Origin: Pelomonas aquatica
GTDB taxonomy: Bacteria; Pseudomonadota; Gammaproteobacteria; Burkholderiales; Burkholderiaceae_C
Direction of reading: 5' to 3'
Length of the DNA stretch: 64,000 nt
Assembly: GCF_026712205.1 (NCBI RefSeq)
Contig: NZ_JAPPUW010000004.1
Span: 124,001 to 188,000 of the forward strand
Shown: positions 1 to 12,547 of the stretch, piece after piece
Numbering within the stretch: position 1 is the stretch's first letter
How the letters are laid out: each line of letters starts with the position of its first letter
Program-made: the position numbers and the translations under genes
Notes under the pieces: model-generated
Databases searched by the model: none
What the model was told of the DNA's origin: nothing
What the model saw: the letters and a program-made list of their open reading frames with translations, nothing else

Positions 1-1194
1 CAGCGTCGTGCCGCCAATGGCCATCACATAAGGCGACACGGCGGGGTAGCTCTGCTGGCTGGTGCTGCCGCCGCACTCGTAGGAGCCGGAGTCACCCGAA
101 GACACCGAGAAGGTCTGGCCCTGCGCCACCGCCGTCTGGAAGATCTGGTCGTTGGAGGCCGTGATGCCGGAGCTCTTGGCCGCGGTCTCGCACTCGCCCA
201 GCGACACGTTGATGACCTTGGCGAGGTTGTCGCTCACCGCCTTGTTGTAGGTCGTGGTGAGGTCTGCATCGCTCAGCGTGGTGGCGGTGTAGAGCAGCAT
301 CGACTTGATCGTGCCGCCGGCCGCCGCGAGCGAACTCTGGGAGTCCATGTTCCATTCGTCCACGCCCGAGGTGTCCGTGCTGGCGGAGCCCACGGTCACG
401 ACGCTGACGGGCGGCACCGGATAGCCGGCGTTGGCCGCGAAGGTCTTCAGGTCGGCGACGGTCTGCGTCATGCTGCCCTGGGTGATGATGCCGATGGTGG
501 CCGTCGACGCGGACGGCATGCCGCTGGCGCCGTAGATGCTCGGGAACAGCGTCGGGTTGATGCCGACGATGGCCTGCGGCGCCGCAGCCTGGGTGCGGGC
601 GAGGCGCATCGTGGTGTGCGCCATGTGCACCGTCTGCAGGCCGGTGACGGCGAGCACGCTGTCTGCCAGCGTGGCGGGCACGTTGACGTCGGTCACATTG
701 GCATGCGCCAGCCGGCCCTTGACCTTGAAATGCCGCATCTGGGCCTGGAAGGCGGCCTGGATCTGGCCCGGCGTGCCGTCGGCGGTGACCAGCAGGCGGT
801 TGGCCGCCAGTTCAACGTTGCTGAAGCCGTGCGAACGCAGATAGTTCACGACCTTCACGGCCTGCTCGCGCGTCGGCGCATGGTTCTCGAGGAACTGGGC
901 CTGCGTCAGATGCTGCCTGGACTGCCCCGACGCCAGGCGCTGCGTCAGCGCGTCCAGGGCGTCCTTGTTGCGCAGCTTGAGAGAGACCGCGATATGCACC
1001 ATCGCGTTGTCGGCCATGGCGCCGGCATCGGTCGCGTCGACGTAGGCGAGCGCGTGCGCCTTGGTGTGCGTCGCGACCCAGGCGCCGGGCACCGGGGCGG
1101 ACGCCGTCGCGTAGCTGCCGGCCGCGGTGCTGAACGCAGCGGCGCCCAGCGCCGCAGCGACGACCAGGTTCAAGGTATGCCTTAACAGTTTCAT
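1..1194 (-). CDS. S53 family (sedolisin/kumamolisin) peptidase, 5' part only
   Basis: Secreted acid serine-carboxyl peptidase; 398 codons are visible and the 3' end lies outside the window. Residues 1-25 form a signal peptide. Residues of about 35-190 resemble the pro-kumamolisin activation domain, which inhibits the enzyme until it is cleaved off. The catalytic domain follows. The pair Glu and Asp of the triad is visible in GVDEWNMDSQ (about residue 280), and the oxyanion-hole Asp lies in SSGDSGS (about 370). The catalytic Ser (GTS motif) would lie beyond the edge. The start is the ATG at 1194. No gene partner is visible; a 540-bp gap separates it from guaA. The family call is firm; the substrate is unknown. 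Confidence 0.93.
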   Translation of the reverse strand, partial: MKLLRHTLNLVVAAALGAAAFSTAAGSYATASAPVPGAWVATHTKAHALAYVDATDAGAMADNAMVHIAVSLKLRNKDALDALTQRLASGQSRQHLTQAQFLENHAPTREQAVKVVNYLRSHGFSNVELAANRLLVTADGTPGQIQAAFQAQMRHFKVKGRLAHANVTDVNVPATLADSVLAVTGLQTVHMAHTTMRLARTQAAAPQAIVGINPTLFPSIYGASGMPSASTATIGIITQGSMTQTVADLKTFAANAGYPVPPVSVVTVGSASTDTSGVDEWNMDSQSSLAAAGGTIKSMLLYTATTLSDADLTTTYNKAVSDNLAKVINVSLGECETAAKSSGITASNDQIFQTAVAQGQTFSVSSGDSGSYECGGSTSQQSYPAVSPYVMAIGGTTL

Positions 1195-1734
1195 GAGATG
1201 AAGCCTCAAAGGTTGAGCGTTTCGTGCCGATGAGGCACGGGGACGCTTTGACATCACGGCGGCGCTTCGATCATGTCGAGGCTCCACCGACCCAACGTGC
1301 CGCCGCCCTTCGCGCTGCAACCCTTTTGGGACGCGACCGGCGACGCGGGGGCGGATTCTTGTGGCGTGCAACCCCTGGAGCCATGCGGGTGATCCCGTCG
1401 GTGTTTTCAGCCTCAACGACGTGCCAAGAGGCCCGGCAGCAACGCCTGAGCCAGGGCCGGGAGCCGTCAGCCCTCTATGAAGAGCCTGGCTTTTTGTGTG
1501 GCGGCAGAGCCTCCCGGCTCACCGCCCCGGCACACGATGGGGCACCGTTTTGCGCGCAGGTCGACAGCTTGACGCAAGCTTGCGACGTTCAGGGCTTGAC
1601 AGCCCGCTCGCCGTGCCGAGAGAACCTCGGCAGCCCGTCGAGCCCTCTGCCGGCACCGACGGTTTCGGCGACCGGCACGGCGCCGCCGGCGCCGCGTCGG
1701 AAGCGGTGCCGTGCCCGGCCGGCCAGTTGCCGGC
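1195..1734. other. 540-bp gap without a recognisable gene
   Basis: Both flanking genes are on the minus strand, so this holds the promoter region of the S53 peptidase and whatever follows guaA. Reading frames here have no recognisable protein. I see several inverted repeats: GTGCC/GGCAC at 1223-1237, AGCCAGG/CCTGGCT at 1449-1491 followed by a short T run, and TGCCGAG/CTCGGCA at 1614-1632. None matches an RNA family I can name. Confidence 0.5.
1449..1495 (+). terminator. weak candidate stem-loop with T-run
   Basis: Arms AGCCAGG (1449-1455) and CCTGGCT (1485-1491) enclose a 29-nt loop and are followed by TTTTG. The loop is long and no plus-strand gene lies upstream. It could therefore be a terminator of an unannotated small RNA or chance. 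Confidence 0.2.
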
Positions 1735-3321
<1,587 letters not shown>

Positions 3322-3341
3322 GGCGATCTCGAGGATGGGAT

Positions 3342-4589
3342 TCAGGACGCGGCGGCGGCCGCGGGAGCGCGGCGCAGGCGCGCGAAATGCACGGAGGCGA
3401 GTGCCGCGGCGGCCAGCAGCAGCGCGCCGCCGAGGTAGTAGGGCATGCCGACGCGCCAGTCGGTCGGCGGCAGGTCAGCGAAGGGCTGCAGCAGGCGCGG
3501 GCCGAGGATGGGCGCGATGACCATCATCAGGCTGGACAGGCCGGTGACGGCGCCCATGGTCTGGCCCTGGGACTTGGGATCGGCGGCATTGGCGATGACG
3601 GTCTGGCCGGCGGCGCCGGCCGCGAAGCCGACGACGTTGGCGAAGATGGCCGCATACATCTCCCAGCCCTGGGACGCCAGGCCCCAGGCGAGGTAGCACA
3701 GGCCCGAGGACAGCATGCCGGCCACCATCAGCCGCGGCGCGCCCAGCCATTTCGTGAACGGCCCGGCCAGCAGGCCCTGGCCCAGCACCGACATCACGCC
3801 GACCGCGAGCAGCGAATAGCCGATCTGCTCCGGGTTCCAGCCGAACTTGTGGCCGGTGTAGAGGGCCCAGGTCGTGTGCAGCATGAACTGCGCGAGGCTG
3901 CCCAGCGCGATGACGATGAGCAGCGCACCGATGCCCTTGAGCTCGAACAGATGCATCAGCGAGGCGACCGGGTTCACGCGCGCCCAGCTGAAGGCGCGGC
4001 GGCGGTCGCTGGGCAGCGACTCGGGCAGCACGAAGAAGCCGTAGAGGCCGTTGCAGACGGCCAGTGCACCGGCCGCGAAGAAGGGCGCGCGCAGCCCGTA
4101 GCGGCCGCCGAGGATGCCGCCGATCACCGGCCCGAGGATGAAGCCCAGGCCGAACATCGCGCCCAGCAGCCCGTAGCGCCTGCCGCGCTGCTCGGGCGGC
4201 GTGATGTCGGCGACGTAGGCGTTGGCGACGGCCGCGTTGGCGTTCATCGCGCCGCTGAACAAGCGCACCACCACCAGCATCCACAGCTGGGTCGCGATGG
4301 CCGTGATGAAGAAGGAGCAGGCCAGGCCGGTGAAGCCCATCAGCAGCACGGGCCGGCGGCCGAAGCGGTCCGACAGCGCGCCGAGCACCGGCGAGCTGAG
4401 GAAGTTCGCGATCGCGAAGGCCGTCGCCACCGTGCCGTAGGCGGCGATCTGCTCGCCCGGCGACTGCGCGAAGCCGCCCACCAGCTGCGGCAGCACCGGG
4501 ATGATGAGGCCGACCGAGATCATGTCGATCAGCACCGTGGCCATGATGAAGCCCATGGCCGGGGAGCGGGAGGTGGGGCGGGAGTTCAT
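3342..4589 (-). CDS. MFS transporter of the TetA-like drug:H+ antiporter type
   Basis: Inner-membrane secondary transporter of 415 residues with about 12 hydrophobic segments. The cytoplasmic signature [14 protein letters not shown] follows the second segment, as in TetA/TCR-family exporters. The start at 4589 is preferred over a longer frame to 4700 because the extension would run into guaB and its terminator. No good Shine-Dalgarno sequence precedes this ATG. A later Met (MGFIM, 4556) is possible. It lies between guaB and guaA, an unusual position, but no residue shows that the substrate is a nucleobase. The substrate is unknown. Confidence 0.85.
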   Translation of the reverse strand: MNSRPTSRSPAMGFIMATVLIDMISVGLIIPVLPQLVGGFAQSPGEQIAAYGTVATAFAIANFLSSPVLGALSDRFGRRPVLLMGFTGLACSFFITAIATQLWMLVVVRLFSGAMNANAAVANAYVADITPPEQRGRRYGLLGAMFGLGFILGPVIGGILGGRYGLRAPFFAAGALAVCNGLYGFFVLPESLPSDRRRAFSWARVNPVASLMHLFELKGIGALLIVIALGSLAQFMLHTTWALYTGHKFGWNPEQIGYSLLAVGVMSVLGQGLLAGPFTKWLGAPRLMVAGMLSSGLCYLAWGLASQGWEMYAAIFANVVGFAAGAAGQTVIANAADPKSQGQTMGAVTGLSSLMMVIAPILGPRLLQPFADLPPTDWRVGMPYYLGGALLLAAAALASVHFARLRRAPAAAAAS

Positions 4590-4600
4590 GCGGGGTGACG

Positions 4601-4631
4601 AAAACAAAAACGGGGCGATCTGGTCGCCCCG
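4601..4631 (-). terminator. Rho-independent terminator after guaB
   Basis: Perfect 8-bp stem CGGGGCGA/TCGCCCCG (4611-4631, loop of 5). On the minus strand it is followed by TTTTTGTTTT. It lies 16 bp after the guaB stop and only 12 bp before the start of the MFS gene, so guaB transcripts are expected to stop or attenuate here. Confidence 0.9.
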
Positions 4632-4647
4632 TTCGAGCCGGTTCAGC

Positions 4648-6117
<1,470 letters not shown>

Positions 6118-6176
6118 GAGGAAAGCTCCAGACGCAAAGCGGCATTATACGGAGGGTGCCGGGCTACACTGCCCGG

Positions 6177-6680
6177 ATGCGCCACAAACCCCTGTTCGTC
6201 GCCCTGATCGGCCTGACCCTGGCCGCCTCCGCCCAGGCTCAATGGAAGTGGCGCGACGCCAAGGGCAATGTGCAGTACAGCGACATGCCGCCGCCCGCCG
6301 GCGTCGCGGACAAGGACATCCTGCAGCGCCCGAACGCGCCGGCACGGCCGACCATCATCGTCGGCCCGGTCGGCCAGGCGGCCAGCGCGCCCGCGCCCAA
6401 GCCGGCGGCCAGCGCGCCGACCAAGGCCGAGCTGGAAGCCGCCGCGCGCCAGAAGCAGGAGCAGGACAGCCAGGCCGCCAAGCAGAAGGAAGAGGAACGC
6501 CGCGCCGCCGACCAGCGCCGCGAGAACTGCTCCCGCGCCCAGGCCAATCTGCGCGACCTGCAGAACGGCGCCCGCATCACGCGCACCAACGAGCAGGGCG
6601 AACGCGTCTACATGGACGATGCCCAGCGCCAGGCCGAGGTCGACCGCACGCGCGGCCTGATCACCAGCGAGTGCCGCTGA
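6177..6680 (+). CDS. DUF4124 domain-containing exported protein
   Basis: Small secreted or periplasmic protein of 167 residues with no assigned function. A signal peptide ([21 protein letters not shown]) is followed at once by the DUF4124 core [18 protein letters not shown]. Then comes an Ala/Pro/Lys-rich linker and a charged, probably coiled-coil stretch ([17 protein letters not shown]). The C-terminal part has two Cys. The ATG at 6177 is preferred because it starts the signal peptide; a GTG at 6156 is the alternative. It is divergent from guaB and ends next to rnfH, an order common in Burkholderiales. Confidence 0.88.
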   Translation: MRHKPLFVALIGLTLAASAQAQWKWRDAKGNVQYSDMPPPAGVADKDILQRPNAPARPTIIVGPVGQAASAPAPKPAASAPTKAELEAAARQKQEQDSQAAKQKEEERRAADQRRENCSRAQANLRDLQNGARITRTNEQGERVYMDDAQRQAEVDRTRGLITSECR

Positions 6681-6986
6681 TCAGCCGCTGCCGGCCTTGG
6701 GCCGGTGGCGCGACACGATGCGCTCGCCCCGCTTGGCATGGCGCTGCCGGCGCGCCTCCTTGGGGTCGACGGTCAGCGGCCGGTAGACCTCGATGCGGTC
6801 GCGCTCGCGCAGCTGCGTGTCCAGCGGCCGCAGGCGGCCCCAGATGCCGACGCGCAGTTCGCCCGGCGGCGGGCTGAAGCCCGCGCAGCCGCGCAGCGCG
6901 GACTCGATGGTGGCGCCCTCCTCCACGTCCAGCCAGCGCTGCTGCACATCGCCGGCCGCCGGGCTCCAGACCAGTTCAACGCGCAC
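6681..6986 (-). CDS. rnfH: RnfH family ubiquitin-like protein
   Basis: About 101 residues with a beta-grasp (ubiquitin-like) fold, seen in RVELVWSP at the N-terminus and [20 protein letters not shown] near the end, typical of RnfH (PF03658). The role is not settled; the family is usually found beside ratA and smpB, as here. I chose the GTG at 6986, which overlaps the 3' end of ratA by 11 bp. The longer frame upstream has no family resemblance. A basic tail ([11 protein letters not shown]) follows the domain. Confidence 0.88.
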   Translation of the reverse strand: MRVELVWSPAAGDVQQRWLDVEEGATIESALRGCAGFSPPPGELRVGIWGRLRPLDTQLRERDRIEVYRPLTVDPKEARRQRHAKRGERIVSRHRPKAGSG

Positions 6987-7434
6987 CGTAGAGGCTTTCC
7001 GCGCGCTGCACGAAGCTGTCGACGAAGGTGTTGGCGATGCGGTCGAACACGGGGCTGACGACGGCCTCCAGCGCGCCGCTGCTGAAGGCATAGCTCAGCT
7101 CGAAGCCGACCTTGCAGGCCGTCGCCTCGCCACCGGCGCCAGGCTTGTTCAGCGGCATGAACTGCCACAGGCCGTCGAGATGCGAGAACGGCCCGTCGAC
7201 CAGCTCCATGCGCACGCTGCGGCCGTCCTCGTTGCGGTTGCGCGTCGTGAACGCGTGCCGCACGCCCGCATAGGCGAGGTGCAGGCGCGCCGTGACGCTG
7301 TCGGGCTCCTGGGCCAGCATCTCGACCTTGTTGCACCAGGGCAGGAACTCGGGATAGCGCTCCACCTGGGTGACCAGCTCGTACATCTCGCGCGGCGTGT
7401 ACCAGAGCAGAACGGACTTTTTGACCTGCTTCAT
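6976..7434 (-). CDS. ratA: RatA-like START/Coq10-domain protein
   Basis: 152 residues of the Coq10/START-like family (PF03364). The typical opening is MKQVKKSVLLWYTPREMYELV, and VERYPEFLPWCNKVE follows. In E. coli RatA was described as a ribosome-association toxin, while Coq10 relatives bind ubiquinone; which role applies here cannot be told. It is divergent from smpB and overlaps rnfH. The start at 7434 is preferred over the in-frame Met at 7473 because it aligns with the family N-terminus. Confidence 0.9.
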   Translation of the reverse strand: MKQVKKSVLLWYTPREMYELVTQVERYPEFLPWCNKVEMLAQEPDSVTARLHLAYAGVRHAFTTRNRNEDGRSVRMELVDGPFSHLDGLWQFMPLNKPGAGGEATACKVGFELSYAFSSGALEAVVSPVFDRIANTFVDSFVQRAESLYGAR

Positions 7435-7481
7435 AGAATGACGGGATTGTAAGAAGGGCCTCAAGCCCCACATCCCTTTCC

Positions 7482-7940
7482 ATGTCCATCGCCGAGAACC
7501 GCCGCGCCCGCTACGACTACCACATCGAGGAACAGTTCGAGGCCGGTGTCGTGCTGTCGGGCTGGGAGATCAAGGCCATCCGCGCGGGCCAGGTCCAGTT
7601 GACCGATGGCTACGTGATGATCAAGGACGGCGAGCTCTTCCTGATCGGCTGCCGCATCAACGCGCTGCGCAGCGCCTCCACCCACGTCAGCCCCGAGGCC
7701 GACCGCACGAAGAAGCTGCTGATGCACAAGGCGGAGATCAAGCGCCTGGTCGGCAAGGTCGAGCAGCGCGGCTTCACTCTCGTGCCGCTGAACCTGCACT
7801 ACAAGGGCGGCCGCGTGAAGGCCGACATCGCGCTCGCCAAGGGCAAGGCCCAGCACGACAAGCGCGAGACCGAGAAGAAGCGGGACTGGGAGCGCCAGAA
7901 GGGTCAGCTGATGCGGCACAAGGTGTCAGCGAAGGGCTGA
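7482..7940 (+). CDS. smpB: SsrA-binding protein SmpB
   Basis: Binds tmRNA and brings it to stalled ribosomes for trans-translation. It has 152 residues, the normal length. The beta-barrel core is visible as [27 protein letters not shown] in part, with [20 protein letters not shown] near the end. The basic C-terminal tail ([14 protein letters not shown]) inserts in the mRNA channel. The tmRNA gene itself is not in this window. The 3' end overlaps the convergent metC-like gene by 15 bp. Confidence 0.97.
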   Translation: MSIAENRRARYDYHIEEQFEAGVVLSGWEIKAIRAGQVQLTDGYVMIKDGELFLIGCRINALRSASTHVSPEADRTKKLLMHKAEIKRLVGKVEQRGFTLVPLNLHYKGGRVKADIALAKGKAQHDKRETEKKRDWERQKGQLMRHKVSAKG

Positions 7941-9113
7941 CAGCGCCTGTGTGATATCGGCCTTGAGGTCGTTGCCGTCTTCAAGGCCAATCGCGAACCG
8001 CACCAGCGTGCCGCCGTTGAAAGGCAGCGGCAGGTTGCGGCTGCGGCTCATGTCGTAGGGCACGGCCAGGCTCATCGGCCCCGCCCACGAGTAGCCGATG
8101 CCGAAGAGCTGCAGCGCATCAACGAAGGCATCCACCTGCGCCGGGCTGAACTCGGGCTTGAACACGGCCGAGAACAGGCAGGCCGCAGCGGCGCCGCCGA
8201 CCGCGAGCCAGTTTTCGTGCCCCGGCGAGCCGGGCAGCGCCGGGTGGAAGACCTGCGCGACCTCCGCACGGCCGGCCATCCAGCTCGCCAGCTCGCGCGT
8301 GACGCGGTCCTGGGCCGCGTAGCGCAAGGGCATCGTCGGCAGGCCGCGCAGCACCAGCTCCACGTCGTTCTGGCCCAGGCCATAGCCCAGGTGCTCGTGC
8401 GCATGGTTGAGCCGGTCGTGCAGCTTGCGGTCGCGCGTGCAGACCGAGCCCATCAACACGTCGGCGCCGCCGCTCGGGTATTTGGTCAGCGCCTGCATGA
8501 CGATGTCGGCACCCAGGCCCGGGTGGGTCTTGGGCGCCGGCTCGAAGCCGTTGAAGGCCAGGCCCGCGCCCCAGGTGTTGTCCAGCGCCGTGACGACGCC
8601 ACGCGCGCGGCAGGCCGCCAGCGTGCCCAGCAGGTCCGGGAACTCCAGCGTGATCGAGCCCGCGGCTTCCAGCCAGACGAGTTTCGTGTTGGCGCGCAGA
8701 TCCGGCACCTTCAGCGGGTCGTAGAAACGGTGCGTGACGCCCCATTGCGGCAGCCAGGATTCGGTCAGGTAGCGGTTCTGGCCGTAGACGTTGTCGGGCA
8801 CCAGCACCTCGTCGCCCGGGCGCAAGATGGCCAGCGAGGGCAGCGTCACCGCGGCCAGGCCGCTGGGCACGAGCAGGCAGTGCTCGGCATGCTCCAGCGT
8901 GGCCAGACGCGCGGCCAGCGTGTAGCTGGTGGGCGTGCCGTGCAGGCCGTAGCGGTAGCTCAGGCCGTCGCGCGGCCGCGGCTTGTGCAGGTCGGCCGTG
9001 TCCTTGAACAGCACGGTCGAGGCCTTGGCCACGGGCACCGGCACCGCGTCCCAGCCTTCCGGGGCGCGGTAGGGGTGGTGAATGAGCTGGGTGCTGGGCG
9101 CCTGCTTTGCCAT
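7926..9113 (-). CDS. metC: Cystathionine beta-lyase-like PLP enzyme
   Basis: Cys/Met metabolism PLP-dependent enzyme of 395 residues. In MetC it cleaves cystathionine to homocysteine, pyruvate and ammonia. The PLP-binding lysine is K211 in [11 protein letters not shown], preceded by the cofactor Asp in ALDNTWG (178). The phosphate-binding [11 protein letters not shown] loop is at 52-62. The start at 9113 shares one base with the rimO stop (TGATG), so both are translated from one transcript. A cystathionine gamma-synthase-like specificity cannot be excluded from sequence alone. Confidence 0.88.
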   Translation of the reverse strand: MAKQAPSTQLIHHPYRAPEGWDAVPVPVAKASTVLFKDTADLHKPRPRDGLSYRYGLHGTPTSYTLAARLATLEHAEHCLLVPSGLAAVTLPSLAILRPGDEVLVPDNVYGQNRYLTESWLPQWGVTHRFYDPLKVPDLRANTKLVWLEAAGSITLEFPDLLGTLAACRARGVVTALDNTWGAGLAFNGFEPAPKTHPGLGADIVMQALTKYPSGGADVLMGSVCTRDRKLHDRLNHAHEHLGYGLGQNDVELVLRGLPTMPLRYAAQDRVTRELASWMAGRAEVAQVFHPALPGSPGHENWLAVGGAAAACLFSAVFKPEFSPAQVDAFVDALQLFGIGYSWAGPMSLAVPYDMSRSRNLPLPFNGGTLVRFAIGLEDGNDLKADITQALSALR

Positions 9114-10498
9114 CAGACCAGGCTCGCCACCAAGTCGTGGCCATCGGCCGCGACGATGCGGGCACGCACGAAGTCGCCGACCTTCATCGTCTTGCTGGCC
9201 TTCTCGGGCGGCAGCAGCTTCACGCTGCCGTCGATCTCGGGCGCATCGGCATAGGAGCGGCCGACGCCGCCCTTGCGGCCCAAGGCCGGCGCCGAGTCGA
9301 CCAGCACCTGCAGTGTCTGGCCGACGCGCGCCTGCAGCTTGCCGGCCGAGACGGCCTCCGCCACGGTCATGAAGCGCGCACGGCGTTCCTCGCGGACCTC
9401 GTCGGGCAGCGCGCCGGGAATGTCGTTGGCGCTGGCGCCCTCGACGGGCGAATAGGCGAAGCAGCCGGCGCGGTCGATCCTGGCCTCCTGCATGAAGTCC
9501 AGCAGATGCTGGAACTCGGCCTCGGTCTCGCCAGGGAAGCCGGCGATGAAGGTCGAGCGGATGACCAGTTCCGGGCAGGCCTCGCGCCAGCGCAGGATTC
9601 GCTCCATGTTCTTCTCGCCGTTGGCCGGGCGCTTCATGCGCTTGAGCACGTCGGGGTGGGAATGCTGGAAGGGCACGTCCAGATAGGGCAGCACCAGCCC
9701 CTCGGCCATCAGCGGCAGCACCTCGTCCACATGCGGGTAGGGGTAGACGTAGTGCAGGCGCACCCAGGCGCCATAGGGCCTGGCGATCTCGCCGAGCTGG
9801 GCGACGAGGTCCAGCATGCGGGTCTTGACCGGCTTGCCGTCCCAGAAGCCGGTGCGGTACCTCACGTCCACGCCATAGGCCGAGGTGTCCTGGCTGATGA
9901 CCAGCAGCTCCTTGACGCCGCTCTCGAACAGCGCGCGGGCCTCGTTCAGCACGTCGCCGATGGGGCGGGACACCAGGTCGCCGCGCATGCTCGGGATGAT
10001 GCAGAAGGAGCAGCGATGGTTGCAGCCCTCGCTGATCTTCAGGTAGGCATAGTGCTTGGGCGTCAGCTTGATGCCATAGCTGGGCACCAGGTCGACGAAG
10101 GGGTCGTGGGGCTTGGGCACATGGGTGTGCACCGCGTCCATGACCTCCTGCGTCGCATGCGGGCCGGTCACGGCCAGCACGCTGGGGTGGATCTCGCGCA
10201 CCAGGCTGCCCGCGTCGCTGCTGGCATGGCCGGCCTTGGCGCCAAGGCAGCCGGTCACGATGACCTTGCCGTTCTCGGCCAGGGCCTCGCCGATGGTGTC
10301 CAGGCTCTCCTTGACGGCGTCGTCGATGAAGCCGCAGGTGTTGACGATGACCAGGTCGGCGCCGGCGAAGGTCTTGGAGGTCTCGTAGCCCTCGGCGCGG
10401 AGCTGGGTCAGGATCAGCTCGCTGTCGGTCAGGGCCTTCGGGCACCCGAGCGATACGAAGCCGATCTTCGGCACGGAGGAGGTCGTCGTTTCGTTCAT
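9113..10498 (-). CDS. rimO: Ribosomal protein S12 methylthiotransferase RimO
   Basis: Radical-SAM enzyme that methylthiolates the conserved Asp of ribosomal protein S12. It has 461 residues. The N-terminal UPF0004 domain has cluster ligands Cys19, Cys55 and Cys84. The radical-SAM motif is CNHRCSFC (Cys159, 163, 166). A C-terminal TRAM domain begins at about 395. [27 protein letters not shown] is the standard RimO opening. It is translationally coupled to the metC-like gene downstream and lies 28 bp after phaR. Confidence 0.96.
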   Translation of the reverse strand: MNETTTSSVPKIGFVSLGCPKALTDSELILTQLRAEGYETSKTFAGADLVIVNTCGFIDDAVKESLDTIGEALAENGKVIVTGCLGAKAGHASSDAGSLVREIHPSVLAVTGPHATQEVMDAVHTHVPKPHDPFVDLVPSYGIKLTPKHYAYLKISEGCNHRCSFCIIPSMRGDLVSRPIGDVLNEARALFESGVKELLVISQDTSAYGVDVRYRTGFWDGKPVKTRMLDLVAQLGEIARPYGAWVRLHYVYPYPHVDEVLPLMAEGLVLPYLDVPFQHSHPDVLKRMKRPANGEKNMERILRWREACPELVIRSTFIAGFPGETEAEFQHLLDFMQEARIDRAGCFAYSPVEGASANDIPGALPDEVREERRARFMTVAEAVSAGKLQARVGQTLQVLVDSAPALGRKGGVGRSYADAPEIDGSVKLLPPEKASKTMKVGDFVRARIVAADGHDLVASLV

Positions 10499-10525
10499 CG
10501 CCGTATTTTCGGCGATGAACGAGGT

Positions 10526-11068
10526 TCAGGGCTTTTTGCCGGTCGGCGGCACGCCGAAGGGGAACATCGCGCCGGCGTTCTTCAGCTGCTCCTGCCACTG
10601 GTTCATCAGCGTCTTGGACTGCTCGGCATAGCCGCCCATCAGGCCCGTCCAGGCCTCGGGCGTGAAGGGCATGCCCGGCGTCTGCTCCGTGAAGCGCTGT
10701 TGCATGTCGGTGAAGGCCTGCATCTGGCGCTCCAGCAGCCCGCCCATGACGCCCTGCATGGCGTGGCCGTAGAAGCGGATGATCTGGGCCAGCGAGTTGG
10801 TGGAGAACATCGGCACGCCGCCGGTTTCCTCTTCCAGGATGATCTGCAGCAGGATGGAGCGGGTCAAGTCCTCCTGGGTCTTGGCGTCGTGCACCTCGAA
10901 GTCGATGCCGTCCAGCACCATGCGCTTCACGTCGGCCAGCGTGATGTAGCTGCTGGTCTGGGTGTCGTAGAGGCGGCGGTTGGGGTATTTCTTGAGGATG
11001 CGCAGGCCGGGCCGGGCTTCGCCGGTTGGCTCGTTCGTCGTCGCCGCCTTCTTGCGGGCTGTCGCCAT
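10526..11068 (-). CDS. phaR: Polyhydroxyalkanoate synthesis repressor PhaR
   Basis: DNA- and PHB-binding regulator of polyhydroxyalkanoate granule genes. It has 180 residues. The N-terminal PHB/PHA DNA-binding domain is visible as RILKKYPNRRLYDTQTSSYITL (in part), followed by the PHB accumulation domain (SLAQIIRFYGHAMQGVM). The start at 11068 is chosen because AGGAGA lies about 10 bp upstream. A Met at 11095 is less likely. It fits with bdhA elsewhere in the window and indicates a PHB-forming organism. Confidence 0.95.
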   Translation of the reverse strand: MATARKKAATTNEPTGEARPGLRILKKYPNRRLYDTQTSSYITLADVKRMVLDGIDFEVHDAKTQEDLTRSILLQIILEEETGGVPMFSTNSLAQIIRFYGHAMQGVMGGLLERQMQAFTDMQQRFTEQTPGMPFTPEAWTGLMGGYAEQSKTLMNQWQEQLKNAGAMFPFGVPPTGKKP

Positions 11069-11286
11069 GCGGAAGTCTCCTGTGCAGTGCAGCAAATTCT
11101 AGGCAGTCGCCGGCGCCCTCTTCGGACGGGTTTACCTGGAGCCAGGCGCAGACCGGCCCGGCCGGGATTCCGTGATGTCCACCACGGCCAGGCGGGTCGG
11201 ACGGAAGGTGTTAGGGAACTGTCACAAACGTTGCATTTGACCTTCCTAACCTGCAGCGCCCGTGATCCCCCGCACAGGAGCCCGCA

Positions 11287-12528
11287 GTGCCCCTCACCGA
11301 AGCCCCAGCCGCGACTGCCATGCTGCGGCCCCAGTCCCGCTTCGCCCAGCCGGTCGCCGGCGACCTGGCCGTGTCCTGCATCTCGGTCTCGCCCGAGCAC
11401 ACCAACGCCCACGTCTTCGAGATCTTCGGCCGCCACCGCGAGCTCAACAGCCTGCCGGTGCTGGAACAGGGCCGGCCCATCGGCCTCATCAACCGCACGC
11501 TGTTCCTGTCGCAGATCTCCAAGCCCTTCCACAAGGAGCTGTTCGACAAGAAGAGCTGCATCGCCTTCATGGACAAGGAGCCCCTGGTCGTCGATGCGCT
11601 GACGCCCATCGAGCAGCTCGCGCTGATGACGGTGGAGTCCGGCGAGAAGGCGCTGGCCGACGGCTTCATGGTCACCGCCGACGGCGTCTTCAAGGGCCTG
11701 GGCTATGGGCTGGAGCTGATGCGCGTCATCGCCGAGCAGCAGGCCGAGCGCAACCGCCACATCATGCAGAGCATCGACTACGCGAGCGTCATCCAGCGCT
11801 CCACGCTCAGCGTGTCGGCCGCTGCGCTGGAGCGGCGCCTGGCCGACGCCTGCCTCGTCTGGGAGCCGCGCGACACCGTGGGCGGCGACTTCTACCAGTT
11901 CCAGGACTATGAGGACGGCTGGTTCGCGGCCGTGGCCGACTGCACCGGCCACGGCGTGCCCGGCGCCTTCCTGACGCTGATCGCGCAGTCGGCGCTGCGG
12001 CAGGCGCTGGACCGCCATGGCCCGCGCGACCCGGCGCGGCTGATGGCCGAGGTCAGCGTCACCGTGAAGGCCTCGCTCGGCCAGCTCGACGGCGCCAACA
12101 CCGCCTCCAACGACGGCCTGGACGCCGCCTTCCTGTGGTTCGACGCCGCCAGCGGCCGCCTCAGCTATGCCGGCGCGCGCACGCCGCTGCTGCTGCAGGA
12201 GCCCGGCCAGACCGGCGTGGAGGTCATCGACGCCGACCGCCTGGGCCTGGGCTATGCCGACACCCCCGCCGACGCGACCTGGACCTGCAAGCAGGTGGAG
12301 CTGCGCCCCGGCACCGTGCTGCTGGCCTGCACCGACGGCCTCATCGACCAGATCGGCGGCGCCAAGTCCATCGCCTTCGGCAAGCGCCGGCTGCGCGAGG
12401 CCATGGTGCGCCACCGCGACCTGCCCATGCGCGACCTGGGCGAGGCGCTGATGCGCGACCTGGCCGCCTACCAGGGCGCGCAGCTGCGCCGCGACGACCT
12501 GACCCTCTTCGGCTTCCGCCTGCATTGA
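11287..12528 (+). CDS. CBS-domain PP2C/SpoIIE-type phosphatase, SiaA-like
   Basis: Protein Ser/Thr phosphatase of 413 residues at the head of a Sia-type operon. Residues of about 25-150 look like a CBS-domain pair (ELNSLPVLEQGRPIGLINR). A helical linker follows, then a SpoIIE/PP2C domain with the metal-binding Asp motifs GGDFYQF, VADCTGHGVPGAF, LACTDGLID and RRDDLTLFG. In Pseudomonas aeruginosa SiaA is a membrane protein with a HAMP domain that dephosphorylates SiaC; here the input is cytosolic instead. The start is GTG at 11287 with AGGAG 7 bp upstream. The stop is 19 bp before the siaB-like gene. Confidence 0.88.
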   Translation: MPLTEAPAATAMLRPQSRFAQPVAGDLAVSCISVSPEHTNAHVFEIFGRHRELNSLPVLEQGRPIGLINRTLFLSQISKPFHKELFDKKSCIAFMDKEPLVVDALTPIEQLALMTVESGEKALADGFMVTADGVFKGLGYGLELMRVIAEQQAERNRHIMQSIDYASVIQRSTLSVSAAALERRLADACLVWEPRDTVGGDFYQFQDYEDGWFAAVADCTGHGVPGAFLTLIAQSALRQALDRHGPRDPARLMAEVSVTVKASLGQLDGANTASNDGLDAAFLWFDAASGRLSYAGARTPLLLQEPGQTGVEVIDADRLGLGYADTPADATWTCKQVELRPGTVLLACTDGLIDQIGGAKSIAFGKRRLREAMVRHRDLPMRDLGEALMRDLAAYQGAQLRRDDLTLFGFRLH

Positions 12529-12547
12529 ACCCGTCTCTTGAAACGCC

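Noticed and set aside
1195..1734. A riboswitch such as GEMM/c-di-GMP in the gap upstream of the S53 peptidase
   Set aside because: None of the conserved core sequences of the riboswitch classes I know could be found on either strand.
7926..10598. An 890-codon minus-strand frame covering metC and rimO
   Set aside because: The second part is the metC-like enzyme, but the first 495 codons are an out-of-frame reading of rimO without family resemblance. The real metC start is at 9113.
11232..11260. A Pho-box-like sequence (CTGTCAC and a degenerate second half) before the Sia-type operon
   Set aside because: Only one half-site fits; the second matches about half the positions, which is not enough to claim PhoB control.
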